From positions 180,976,501 through 181,040,500 of the forward strand of contig NC_092333.1 of the NCBI RefSeq assembly GCF_046630445.1: 64,000 bases of DNA. The letters are read 5' to 3'. Each line of letters opens with the position of its first letter. The first letter of the stretch is position 1. This stretch comes from Rutidosis leptorrhynchoides. Lineage: Eukaryota > Streptophyta > Magnoliopsida > Asterales > Asteraceae. Shown in pieces: positions 35,711 to 48,564 of the stretch. Position numbers and translations under genes: made by a program. The notes below the pieces were generated by a model, which searched no databases, was not told where the DNA came from, and saw only the letters and a list, made by a program, of their open reading frames with translations.

Positions 35711-37722
35711 TGTGATGACCCGGAAATTTCCGACCAAATTTAAACCTAATTTTTATATGATTTCGACATGATAAGCAAAGTCTGTAAGGTTGAGTCTCAA
35801 AAATTTTGAACTCTGTTATGAATTCATTTGACCTTCGACTATTCCCGACGATTCACGAATATTTATGTGTATAGATATGTATATATATAAGATCTAGATA
35901 TATTAATTGAAAACGTTAACAAAGTATTAGATGTATAATACTTTACATGAACGTATTTGTTTCAATATATATTTAATATAATTATAGACGGAATTAAAAG
36001 ATAATATCAAATGATTGAATTATCAGATACAATGTGATTATGATTACGAGTCTCTGTTATGAGGTCCACTATGATTTAAGAAATCTGTTCTTTTGAACAA
36101 TATTTGGAAAATGGTAAAGTGATTTACATGAAATAACGAAAGTGTCAATTAACGAGAACCAGACAAATGTTAGTGGAGATTCCTGTTTGACTTTCAATGC
36201 ATGTCTTACAATGATTGTCTCGTATCTCTTGATAAGTTAATATTCAAATTAAAATAAACGGTGATCCGAAAATGAGTAATATAAATTTTAGGCTTATTAA
36301 AAATGCATTTAGGAACTATTTGTTGAATTTTAAAACTTTTTATATCTTACTTGGGGTTGGGAGTGAATAATTAATGTAATTTTTATTTAATAGTTAATGA
36401 TCGAATTTTATACCATAACGACCAAAATAAATAAATATACTTAATTTAAAAATATGGGATTTTTCTGAACACTTTTATCCGCCACTGATTTCGCACGATA
36501 CACAGTCCGAGAAAACTGTCGGTAATTAGAATCCAAAATATATCCTATAGATGATGCATACCAATTCACACACCTTTTATTATTATTATTATATAATTAT
36601 TATTAATTATTAAAGTAACTTTATGATATTATTTATACATACACTGAATTATGAGGGAGCACACAAAACCAAACTCCATCTTCTTTGCACCATCACTACC
36701 ACCTTAAACTGTCACTCTCTTTCCATGTCCTATTCTCATCCAAAAATCATCATCTATATAGATATAGATACATATATAAACATATACATACATAAATTAT
36801 AGCTTGATAACACACCCACAACCAACTTGTGCAGCCACTACTGTTTTTGATTATAGCAAAGAACCCACACCATCGCCAACATATCACCACCTTTTGCTAC
36901 CTTGAGAACCATCACTTTTAAAATTTTGTTTTCGTTTGCTGTAATAGCGAATACACCACCATGAGCATCAAACGCCATTCACCACCTTATGTATATGTTC
37001 CTGTTATCACCACCTATAACGAGAACCCATTTACTTAAGTTAAAACCCACAATAACATCGAAACCCATTTATATTTCTGATGTTCGATCAACCTACAAAC
37101 CATCTATGGCTTCATTCCTATTTCTGTGCACGTCTCCTTTGTTCTTGTACTACGAGTTCAATCTTTCAAAGAAAAAAGGCTGCTACAATATGTTATCAAA
37201 CATAACCACTATGTACCTGTGTAACCGATACTTTTATTTCCTTTTCCTGTTCGACCAATAATAAAAACCATTTGAACCACCATCAAACCCACTATCCTCC
37301 TCCACCATATAATCACCTTAGAACCACCAAGATCTTACTGCCACTAGTTCTGTTGCCAATCTATTCGAAAACAGTAACGGAAGCTGATATGGATCGACCC
37401 TAATAGGTTGCTGTTGCAGTCGTAAAAACTCCATGAAACCACCCTCTCTCTCATCCTCTCTCTACCTTCCTCTTGCTCGTGAATCACCAAGAACCACCCT
37501 ACCTTTCTTTCTTCTTGGTAAACCCACAAACCGCCACTAACAGCTGCTACTATTTCTGTTTTAATTCTCGTTCAAACAGCAACTTTCGCTGCCATTCTCC
37601 TGTCAAAACTACCATTGCCATCTCTTGTTTCTACTTACTGTAGCACGTAAGATGGGGAGGATGATGATGAATAGTAGTGAATAGGAAATGATAGATGATG
37701 ATGAAGTAGTGATGATGATGGA
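35711..37722 (+). repeat. 3' LTR of element 2, truncated
   Basis: Matches the 5' LTR from its first base to the 'gatgatgatgga' near 37722 (29662 in the 5' LTR), then stops. The remaining 2.35 kb are absent and element 3 LTR sequence begins within a few bases. Confidence 0.85.
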
Positions 37723-40553
37723 TGATAGATTATTTGAAATGAGTTTCATGTAGACAATTGACCACCCAAGTTGACCGGTGATTCACGAAAGTTAAAACTT
37801 GTAAAAACTATATGATGACATATATATGGTTATATATATAGTTAACATGATATTATGATAAGTAAGTATCTTATTAGGGATTTTAACAATGAGTTATATA
37901 CATAAAAATGAGACTATTGAATTAAGAAACTCGAAAACGATATATATAATGATTATCGTTATAACAACGTCTTACTAAGTACATATGAATCATATTAAGA
38001 TATTGATACACTTGGTTAATTATGTTAAATGATAAGTAAATATATCGTTAAGTGTATTAACAATAAACTACATATGTAAAAATAAGACTACTAACTTAAT
38101 GATTTCGAATCGAGACATATACGTAACGATTATCGTTGTAACGACATTTAACTGTATATATATCATACTAAGATATATTAATATGTCATAATATCATGAT
38201 AATGTAATAATTTAACATCTCTTTAGATATAATAAACAATGGGTTAACAACATTTAACAAGATCGTTAACCTAAAAGTTTCAAAACAACATTTACATGTA
38301 ACGACTAACGATGATTTAACGACTCAGTTAAAATGTATATACATGTAGTGTTTTAATATGTATTCATACACTTTTGAAAGACTTCAAGACACTTATCAAA
38401 ATACTTCTACTTAACAAAAATGCTTACAATTACATCCTCGTTCAGTTTCATCAACAATTCTACTCGTATGCACCCGTATTCGTACTCGTACAATACACAG
38501 CTTTTAGATGTATGTACTATTAGTATATACACTCCAATTATCAGCTCTTAGCAGCCCATGTGAGTTACCTAACATATGTGGGAACCATCATTTGGAAACT
38601 AGCATGAAATATCTCATAAAATTACAAAAAAATTAGTAATCATTCATGACTTATTTACATGTAAACAAAATTACACATCCTTTATATCTAATCCATATAC
38701 CAACGACCAAAAACACCTAAAAACACTTTCATTTTTCAATTTTATTCATCTAATTGATCTCTCTCAAGTTCTATCTTCAAGTTATAAGTGTTCTTCATAA
38801 ATTCTATAAGTTCTAGTTTCATAAAATCAAGAATACTTCCAAGTTTGCTAGCTTGCTTCCAATCTTGTAAAGTGATCATCCAACCTCAAGAAATCTTTCT
38901 TATTTACAGTAAGATATCTTTCTAATACAAGGTAATACTCATATTCAAACTTTGATTCAATTTCTATAACTATAACAATCTTATTTCGAGTGGAAATCTT
39001 ACTTGAACTTGTTTTCGTGTCATGATTTTGCTTCAAGAACTTTCAAGCCATCCAAGGATCCTTTGAAGCTAGATCTATTTTTCTCATTTCCAATAGGTTT
39101 ATCCACAAAACCTGAGGTAGTAATGATGTTCATAACATCATTAGATTCATATATATAAAACTACCTTATTCGAAGGTTTAAACTTGTAATCACTAGAACA
39201 TACTTTAGTTAATTCTAAACTTGTTCGCAAACAAAAGTTAATCCTTCTAACTTGAATTTTAAAATCAACTAAACACATGTTATATATCTATATGATATGC
39301 TAACTTAATGATTTAAAACCTAAAAACACCAAGAACACCGTAAAACCGGATATACACCGTCGTAGTAACACCGCGAGCTGTTTTGGGTTTGATAATTAAA
39401 AACTATGATAAACTTTGATTTAAAAGTTTTTCTTCTGGGAAAATGATTTTTCTTATGAACATGAAACTATATCCAAAAATCATGATTAAACTCAAAGTGG
39501 AAGTATGTTTTTCAAACTGGTCATCAAGACATCGTTCTTTCGACTGAAATGACTACCTCTTACAAAAATGACTTGTAACTTATATTTATGACTATAAACC
39601 TATACTTTTTATGTTTAGATTCATAAAATAGAGTTTAATATGAAACCATATCAATTTGATTCACTCAAAATGAATTTAAAACGAAGAAGTTATGGGTAAA
39701 ACAAGATTGGATATTTTTTTGATTGTTTTAGCTACGGGAAATATTGTAACAATTATATACAAATCATATCCTAGCTAACTTATATTGTATTATACATGTA
39801 TTATAATATATTATGTAATCTTGAGATACCATAGACACGTATACAAATGTTTTGACATATCATATCGACCCATGTATATATATTATTTGGAACAACCATA
39901 GACACCCTATATGCAGTAATGTTTGAATTTGCTATACAGGGTTGAGGTTGATTCCAAATATATATATACTTAGAGTTGTGATCTAGCCTGAGACGTGTAT
40001 ACACTGGGTCGTGAATTGATTCAAGATAATATATATCGATTTATTTCTGTACATCTAATTGTGGACAACTAATTGTAGGTTACTAACGAGGACAGCTGAC
40101 TTAATAAACTTAAAACATAAACGTATTAAAAATATTGTAAATATATTTTGAACATACTTTGATATATATGTACATATTTGTTATAGGTTCGTGAATCGAC
40201 TAGTGGCCAAGTCTTACTTCCCGACGAAGTAAAAATATGTGAAAGTGAGTTATAGTCCCACTTTTAAAATCTAATATTTTGGGATGAGAATACATGCAGT
40301 TTTATAAATGTTTTATGAAATAGACACAAGTAAATGAAATTACATTATATGGGTGAATGATCGAACCCAAATATGCCCCTTTTTGCTTGGTAACCTAAGA
40401 ATTAGTAAACCGATCTACTAATTGACGCGAATCCTAAAGATAGATCTATTGGGCCTAACGAACCCCATCCATGGTTTCGGATGCTTTAGTACTTCGATGT
40501 TGTTTTATCATGTCCGATGGATTTCCCGAAATGATAGGGGATATTCTTATATG
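37723..40553 (+). repeat. 5' LTR of element 3, truncated at both ends
   Basis: Aligns from 37728 with 45338 of the downstream LTR and runs closely parallel to 'ttatatg' at 40553 (about 48163 there). The junction with element 2 shares a short 'gat' overlap. No gene inside. Confidence 0.85.
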
Positions 40554-40588
40554 ATTAACTTAATTCTTTTGGGCTATTTTTGAAGGAA

Positions 40589-41432
40589 ATGGCACCGGCG
40601 ACTCGTCAGAATTTGAACATGAGTGAGGAAGACTTCCGTGTTTTCCTTGCAGCAAACATAGCCGTAGTACAGGCTGCGATGCAAAATAACAATAACTCTG
40701 GATCTAGCAGTGGAACTAATTTCACAAGAAATCGTGTAGGATGCTCCTACAAAGAATTCACTGCCTGCAAACCTTTGGAATTTGATGGAACCGAAGGACC
40801 AATTGGATTGAAATGGTGGATCGAGAAGGTCGAATCGGTGTTTGCCATAAGTAAGTGTACTGAAGAGGACAAAGTTAAGTACGCTATGCATACCTTCACA
40901 GGTACGGCGTTAACATGGTGGAATACCTATCTCGAGCAGGTAGGACAAGATGCTGCTTACGCACTACCGTGGTCAACATTCAAGCAATTGATAGCTTAGA
41001 GGATTACGAACGCAAGGTTTCAATATCACCACGTACGAACGACGATTCACCGAATTGTGCCTATTGTGCCCCAGAAAGTTCAAAGACGAAGAAGAGAAGA
41101 TCGACGCATTTGTAAAAGGGTTACTGGAAAGGATTCAAGAAGATGTGAGTTCACACGAGCCCGCCTCCATACAAAAGGCAAGTCGAATGGCTCACAAATT
41201 AGTGAACCAGATCGAAGGAAGGATTAAAGAGCAGATGACTGAAGAGGCTAACATGAAACAAGTCAAGAGAAAGTGGGAAGAAACCAATGACAAGAGTCAC
41301 CAATACAACAACAACAATCACAACCACAATCGCAATAACTATCCCAATAACTGCAACATCAATCGCAACAACAACTTCAACAAACGTCCCAACAACAACT
41401 ACAATAACCGTCCCAACAATAACAATAACAAT

Positions 41433-41508
<76 letters not shown>

Positions 41509-44500
41509 GCAGCAGCAATAATAACAATCCCAACAACAATCTCAATAACAACAATGGCAACAAAAACCAAAAACAGTCATGCCAAAGGTGTGAAGAGAAT
41601 CACCAGGGGTTCTGCACGACATTTTGCACTAGGTGTAGAAGAAATGGTCATAGTGCGGCAAAGTGTGAGGCCTACTTACTAAAGTTTAACAGAATTAAAA
41701 GAACAAATAATGTCGGAACAGATAATGCCGCCATAGTTTGCTTTGCATGTGGAAAATCGGGCCACATTAGTAGAAATTTCCCGAATCAGGGGAATACTAG
41801 TGGGCAGGGCCGCGGAAGAGTTTTCAATATTAATACGGCAGAAGTGCAGGAAGACCCGGAGCTTGTTATGGGTACGTTTCTTATTGACAATAAATCTGCT
41901 TATGTTTTATTTGATTCGGGTGCGGATAGAAGCTATATGAGTAGAGATTTTTGTGCTAAACTAAGTTGTCCACTGACGACTTTGGATAACAAATTTTTAC
42001 TCGAATTAGCAAACGGTAAATTAATTACAGCAGATAATATATGTCGGAATCGAGAAATTAATTTGGTTAGCTAAACATTTAAGATTGATTTGATACCATT
42101 AGAGTTAGGGAGTTTTGATGTGATAATCGGTATGGATTGGTTGAAAAAGGAGAGAGCAGAAATCGTATGTTACAAAAATGCACTTCGCATTGTACGAGAA
42201 AAAGGAAATCCCTTAATGGTGTACGGAGAAAAGAGCAATGCGAAGCTAAATTTTATTAGTAATTTAAAGGCGCAAAAACTAATAAGAAAAGGTTGCTATG
42301 TTGTTCTAGCACATGTCGAGAAAGTACAAACCGAAGAAAAGAACATCAATGATGTTCCCGTCGTAAAAGAATTTCCCGATGTATTTTCGAAAGAATTACC
42401 GGGACTGCCTCCACACCGATCTGTTGAATTTCAAATAGATCTCGTACCAGGAGCTGCACCAATAGCTCGTGCTCCATACAGACTTGCACCCAGCGAAATG
42501 AAGGAACTCCAAAGCCAATTACAAGAACTTTTAGAGCGTAGTTTTATATGACCAAGTACATCACCATGGGGAGCTCCTGTTTTGTTTGTCAAAAAGAAGG
42601 ATGGTACATTCATGTTGTGTATCGACTACCGAGAGTTGAACAAACTTACCATCAAGAATCGTTACCCACAACCGAGAATCGACGACTTATTTGATCAACT
42701 ACAAGGCTCGTCGGTTTATTTGAAGATCGATTTACATTCCGAGTATCATCAAATGCGGGTGAAGGAGGATGATATTCCAAAAACTGCTTTTAGGACGCGT
42801 TACGGTCATTACGAGTTTATGGTTATGCCGTTTGGGTTGACTAACGCACCAGCTGTGTTCATGGACCTCATGAATCAAGTGTGTGGACCATATCTTGACA
42901 AGTTTGTCATTGTTTTCATCGATGATATACTTATTTACTCAAAGAATGACCAAGAGCATGAAGAACATTTGAGAAAAGTGCTAGAGTTGTTAAGGAAGGA
43001 AAAACTGTACGCTAAGTTTTCAAAGTGTGCATTTTGGTTGGAAGAAGTTCAATTCTTCGGTCACATAGTGAACAAAGAAGGTATTCAAGTGGATCCGGCA
43101 AAGATTAAAACCGTTGAAAAGTGGGAAACCCCGAAAACTCCGAAGCATATACGCCAATTTTTAGGACTGGCTGGTTATTACGGGAGATTCATCCAAGATT
43201 TTTCCAAAATAGCAAAACCCTTGACTGCATTAACGCATAAAGGGAAGAAATTTGAATGGAAGGATGAACAAGAGAAAGCGTTTCAATTATTGAAGAAAAA
43301 GTTAACTACGGCACCTATATTGTCATTACCTGAAGGGAATGATGATTTTGTGATATATTGTGACGCCTCAAAGCAAGGTCTCGGTTGTGTATTAATGCAA
43401 TGAACGAAGGTAATTGCTTATGCGTCTAGACAATTGAAGATTCACGAGCAGAATTATACGACACATGATTTGGAATTAGGCGCAGTTGTTTTTGCATTAA
43501 AGACTTGGAGGCACTACTTATATGGGGTCAAAAGTATTATATATACCGACCACAAAAGTCTTCAACACATATTTAATCAGAAACAACTGAATATGAGGCA
43601 GCGTAGGTGGATTAAATTGTTGAATGATTACGACTTTGAGATTCGTTACCACCCGGGAAAGGCAAATATGGTAGCCGACGCCTTGAGCAGAAAGGACAGA
43701 GAACCCATTCGAGTAAAAGCTATGAATATAATTATTCGTACTAACCTTACTACTCAAATAAAGGAGGCGCAACAGGGAGTTGTAAAAGAAGGAAAGTTGA
43801 AGAATGAAATACCCAAAGGATCGGAGAAACATCTTAATATTCGAGAAGACAGAACCCGGTATAGGGCTGAAAGAATTTGGGTATCAAATTTTGGAGATGT
43901 GAGAGAAAAGGTACTTAAGGAAGCACATAAAACCAGATATTCAATACATCCCGGAGCGGGGAAGATGTACAAAGATCTCAAGAAACACTTTTTGTGGCCG
44001 GGTATGAAAGCCGATATTGCTAAATACGTAGGAGAATGTTTGACGTGTTCTAAAAGGTCAAAGTTGAATATCAGAAACCATCAGGTCTACTTCAACAACC
44101 TGAAATCCCGGAATGGAAATGGGAAAACATTACCATGGATTTCATTACTAAATTACCAAGGACTGCAAGTGGTTATGATACAATTTGGGTAATAGTCAAT
44201 CGTCTTACCAAGTCAGCACACTTTCTGCCAATGAGAAAAGATGATAAAATGGAGAAGTTGGCCCGATTATACTTGAAGGAAGTTGTCTCCAAACATGGAA
44301 TACCACTCTCTATTATCTTAGATAGGGATGTCAGATTTGTTTCAAGGTTTTGGCAGACATTGCAACAAGCATTGGGGACTCGTATAGACATGAGTACTGC
44401 TTATCATCCACAAACTGATGGGCAAAGTGAAAGGACGATACAGACCCTTGAAGACATGCTATGAACATGTGTTATCGATTTCGGAAACAGTTGGGATCGA

Positions 44501-45201
44501 CACCTACCGTTAGCAGAATTTCCTACAACAACAGTTACCATTCGAGTATTGAGATGACGCCGTTTGAAGCACTTTATGGTAGAAAGTGCAGGTCTCCGAT
44601 TTGTTGGAGTGAAGTGGGGGATTGACAGATTACGGGTCCGGAGATAATTAAAGAAACTACGGAGAAGATCATCTAAATTCAACAACGATTGAAAACTGCC
44701 CAAAGTCGACAAAAGAGCTATGCGGACATTAAAAGAAAAGATATAGAATTTGAAATTGGAGAGATGGTCATGCTTATGGTTTCACCTTGGAAAGGCGTTG
44801 TTCGATTTGGTAAACGGAGGAAACTAAATCCAAGATACATTGGACCATTCAAGATTATAGATCGTGTCGGACCAGTAGCTTACCGACTTGACTTACCGCA
44901 ACAACTCGCCGGGGCACATAATACTTTTCATGTCTTGAATTTGAAGAAATATTTTGCTAAAGAAGATCTCACCATTCCATTAGAAGAGATTACAATTAAC
45001 GAAAAACTACAATTCATTGAAGGACCCGTCGAAATAATGGATTGTGAGGTTAAAAGACTTAAGCAAAACAAGATACCAATTGTTAAGGTTCGATGGAATG
45101 CTTGTAGAGGACCCGAATTCACCTGGGAGTGTGAAGATCAGATGAAGCTGAAATACCCTCACCTATTTCCAGAAGATGCGTCAACACCTTCAACAGCTTA
45201 A
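40589..45201 (+). pseudogene. Decayed Tekay gag-pol polyprotein
   Basis: ATG at 40589; natural stop 45199-45201. Domains in order: gag (KPLEFDGTEGPIGLKWWIEK), an Asn-rich linker, zinc knuckle CTRCRRNGHSAAKC and a second knuckle whose last Cys is Phe, and aspartic protease (LFDSGAD). Next come RT (FIDDILIYS), RNase H (YTDHKSLQ), integrase (HHCC zinc finger; MDF, LDRD and GQSERT around the catalytic acids) and a chromodomain-like end (VKVRWN, then PEFTWE). Lesions are frameshifts in gag near 40995-41060; stops at 42072-42074, 42549-42551, 43401-43403 and 44462-44464; a frameshift near 44090-44130; a 1-nt loss near 44520; and further stops near 44625 and 44675. It has no intact leader or PBS. 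Clade call rests on the tRNA-Met-type PBS in its relatives and the C-terminal motif. Confidence 0.88.
41433..41507 (+). repeat. AAC trinucleotide repeat encoding poly-Asn in gag
   Basis: About 25 uninterrupted AAC units in the gag frame give an Asn homopolymer between the capsid-like part and the zinc knuckles. Flanking sequence is also Asn-rich. The minus-strand poly-Val ORF here is an artefact. Confidence 0.9.
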
Positions 45202-45236
45202 AATTTCGGGACGAAATTTATTTAACGGGTAGGTAC
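45201..45236 (+). promoter_or_regulatory. Stem-loop and polypurine-tract region of element 3
   Basis: AAATTTCG (45201-45208), loop GGA, CGAAATTT (45212-45219), then 'aacgggtaggtac' to the LTR. The stem starts on the last base of the pol stop codon. Confidence 0.65.
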
Positions 45237-48200
45237 TGTAATGACCCGAACTTTTCCATGATTATATATTAATTGAAAACTATATTTGTATGATTAAATG
45301 TTTCCAACATGTTAAGTAATCAAACTTGTTAAGACTTGATTATTTGAAATGAGTTTCATGTAGACAATTGACCACCCAAGTTGACCGGTGATTCACGAAC
45401 ATTAAAACTTGTAAAAACTATATGATGACATATATATGGTTATATATATAGTTAAAATGATATTATGATAAGTAAGTATCTCATTAGGTATTTTAACAAT
45501 GAGTTATATACATAAAAATGAGACTATTGAATTAAGAAACTCGAAAACGATATATATAACGATTATCGTTATAACAACGTCTTACTAAGTACATATGAAT
45601 CATATTAAGATATTGATACACTTGGTTAATTATGTTAAATGATAAGTAAATATATCATTAAGTATGTTAACAATGAACTACATATGTAAAAATAAGACTA
45701 CTAACTTAATGATTTCGAATCGAGACATATACGTAACGATTATCGTTGTAACGACATTTAACTGTATATATATCATACTAAGATATATTAATATATCATA
45801 ATATCATGATAATGTAATAATTTAACATCTCTTTAGATATAATAAACAATGGGTTAACAACATTTAACAATATCGTTAACCTAAAGGTTTCAAAACAACA
45901 TTTACATGCAACGATTAACGATGATTTAACGACTCAGTTAAAATGTATATACATGTAGTGTTTTAATATGTATTCATACACTTTTAAAAGACTTCAATAC
46001 ACTTATCAAAATACTTCTACTTAACAAAAATTCTTACAATTACATCCTCGTTCAGTTTCATCAACAATTCTACTCGTATGCACCCGTATTCATACTCGTA
46101 CAATACACAGCTTTTAGATGTATGTACTATTGGTATATACACTCCAATGATCAGCTCTTAGTAGCCCATGTGAGTCACCTAACACATATGGGAACCATCA
46201 TTTGGCAACTAGCATGAAATATCTCATAAAATTACAAAAACATTAGTAATCATTCATGACTTATTAACATGCAAATAAAATTACACATCCTTTATATCTA
46301 ATCCATATACCAACGACCAAAAATACCTACAAACACTTTCATTCTTCAATTTTCTTCATCTAATTGATCTCTCTCAAGTTCTATCTTCACGTTCTAAGTG
46401 TTCTTCATAAATTCTATAAGTTCTAGTTTCATAAAATCAAGAATACTTCCAAGTTTGCTAGCTTGCTTCCAATCTTGTAAAGTGATCATCCAACGTCAAG
46501 AAATCTTTCTTATTTACAGTAAGATATCTTTATAATACAAGGTAATACTCATAATCAAACTTTGATTCAATTTCTATAACTATAACAATCTTATTTCGAG
46601 TGGAAATCTTACTTGAACTTGTTTTCGTGTCATGATTTTGCTTCAAGAACTTTCAAGCCATCCAAGGATCCTTTGAAGCTAGATCTATTTTTCTCATTTC
46701 CAGTAGGTTTATCCATAAAACCTGAGGTAGTAATGATGTTCATAACATCATTCGATTCATATATATAAAACTACCTTATTCGAAGGTTTAAACTTGTAAT
46801 CACTAGAACATAGTTTAGTTAATTCTAAACTTGTTCGCAAATAAAATTTAATCCTTCTAACTTGAATTTTAAAATCAACTAAACACATGTTATATATCTA
46901 TATGATATGCTAACTTAATGATTTAAAACCTGAAAACACCAAGAACACCGTAAAACCGGATATACACCGTCGTAGTAACACCGCAGGCTGTTTTGGGTTT
47001 GATAATTAAAAACTATGATAACCTTTGATTTAAAAGTTTTTCTTCTGGGAAAATGATTTTTCTTATGAACATGAAACTATATCCAAAAATCATGGTTAAA
47101 CTCAAAGTGGAAGTATGTTTTTCAAAATGGTCATCAAGACGTCGTTCTTTCGACTGAAATGACTACCTCTTACAAAAATGACTTGTAACTTATATTTACA
47201 ACTATAAACCTATAATTTTTCTGTTTAGATTCATAAAATAGAGTTCAATATGAAACCATATCAATTTGATTCACTCAAAACGGATTTAAAACGAAGAAGT
47301 TATGGGTAAAAGAAGATTGGATATTTTTTTGATTGTTTTAGCTACGGGAAATATTGTAACAGTTCTATACAAATCATATCCTAGCTAACTTATATTGTAT
47401 TATACATGTATTCTAATATATTATATAATTTTGGAATACCATAGACACGTATGCAAATGTTTTGACATATCATATCGACCCATGTATATATATTATTTAG
47501 AACAACCATAGACACTCTATATGCAGTAATATTTGAGTTAGCTATACAGGGTTGAGGTTGATTCCAAAAATATATATACTTTGAGTTGTGATCTAGTCTG
47601 AGACGTGTATACACTGGGTCGTGGATTGATTCAAGATAATATATATCGATTTATTTATGTACATCTAATTGTGTACAACTAGTTGTAGGTTACTAACGAG
47701 GACAGCTGACTTAATAAACTTAAAACATAAACGTATTAAAAATGTTGTAAATATATTTTGAACATACTTTGATATATATGTACATATTTGTTATAGGTTC
47801 GTGAATCGACCAGTGGCCAAGTCTTACTTCCCGACGAAGTAAAAATCTGTGAAAGTGAGTTATAGTCCCACTTTTAAAATCTAATATTTTGGGATGAGAA
47901 TACATGCAGTTTTATAAATGTTTTACGAAATAGACACAAGTAACTGAAATTACATTATATGGGTGAATGATCGAAGCCGAATATGCCCCTTTTTGCTTGG
48001 TAACCTAAGAATTAGTAAACCGATCTACTAATTGACGCGAATCTTAAAGATAGATCTATTGGGCCTAACGAACCCCATCCATGGTTTCAGATGCTTTAGT
48101 ACTTCGATGTTGTTTTATCAAGTCCTATGGATTTCCCGGAATGATAGGGGATACTATTATATGCATCTTGTTAATGTCGGTTACCAGGTGTTCACCATAT

Positions 48201-48564
48201 GAATGATTTTTATCTCTATGAATGGGATGTGTATTGAAATATGAAATCTTGTGGTCTATTATTACAATTTGATAAATATATAGGTTAAACTTATAACTCA
48301 CCAACATTTTTGTTGACGTTTAAAGCATGTTTATTCTCAGGTGATTATTAAGAGCTTCCGCTGTTGCATGCTAATATATGGACAAGATTTGGAGTCAACA
48401 TGCTTGTATAATATGGTTTAAAACTGCATTCGAAATTTACTTTGTTGTAACATATTAATATTGTAAACCAATATGTATTGGTAGTGTGTAAGTGTGATAT
48501 TTTTAGATTATCATTTCTGGATAATCTACGTGGTGTCCTTTTAACCTTGTCGATAAAATAAAGG
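45237..48564 (+). repeat. Downstream LTR of element 3, first part (interrupted by Athila B)
   Basis: Starts TGTAATGACCCGAAC after the purine tract. It runs to ...ataaagg at 48564, where Athila B begins. The remaining 124 bp are at 63011-63134. Total about 3.45 kb. No gene inside; ORFs such as 47390-47614 are chance frames also present in the 5' LTR. Confidence 0.85.

Larger units (their letters stand above)
27663..37722 (+). mobile_element. Element 2: non-autonomous Tekay-like LTR retrotransposon with truncated 3' LTR
   Basis: 5' LTR 27663-32016, PBS 32019-32030, internal region of only about 3.7 kb (32017-35710) without gag-pol, and a 3' LTR that breaks off at about 37722 after 2.0 kb. The LTRs differ at about 2% of sites in the first 340 bp compared by eye. 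The internal region has a broken non-gag ORF, a segment related to the element 3 LTR, and a conserved stem-loop. It would need proteins from a related element such as the type of element 3. Confidence 0.8.
37723..48564 (+). mobile_element. Element 3: decayed Tekay-type chromovirus
   Basis: Truncated 5' LTR (37723-40553), gag-pol (40589-45201), stem-loop and purine tract, then a downstream LTR (45237-48564, continuing at 63011-63134 beyond the nested Athila B). The 5' LTR lacks its first 101 bp and about its last 520 bp, and the PBS and leader are gone. Both ends of the 5' LTR have therefore suffered deletions. Confidence 0.8.

Noticed and set aside
41199..41570. Minus-strand poly-Val ORF of 123 codons
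   Set aside because: It is the complement of the AAC repeat in gag; no protein signal.
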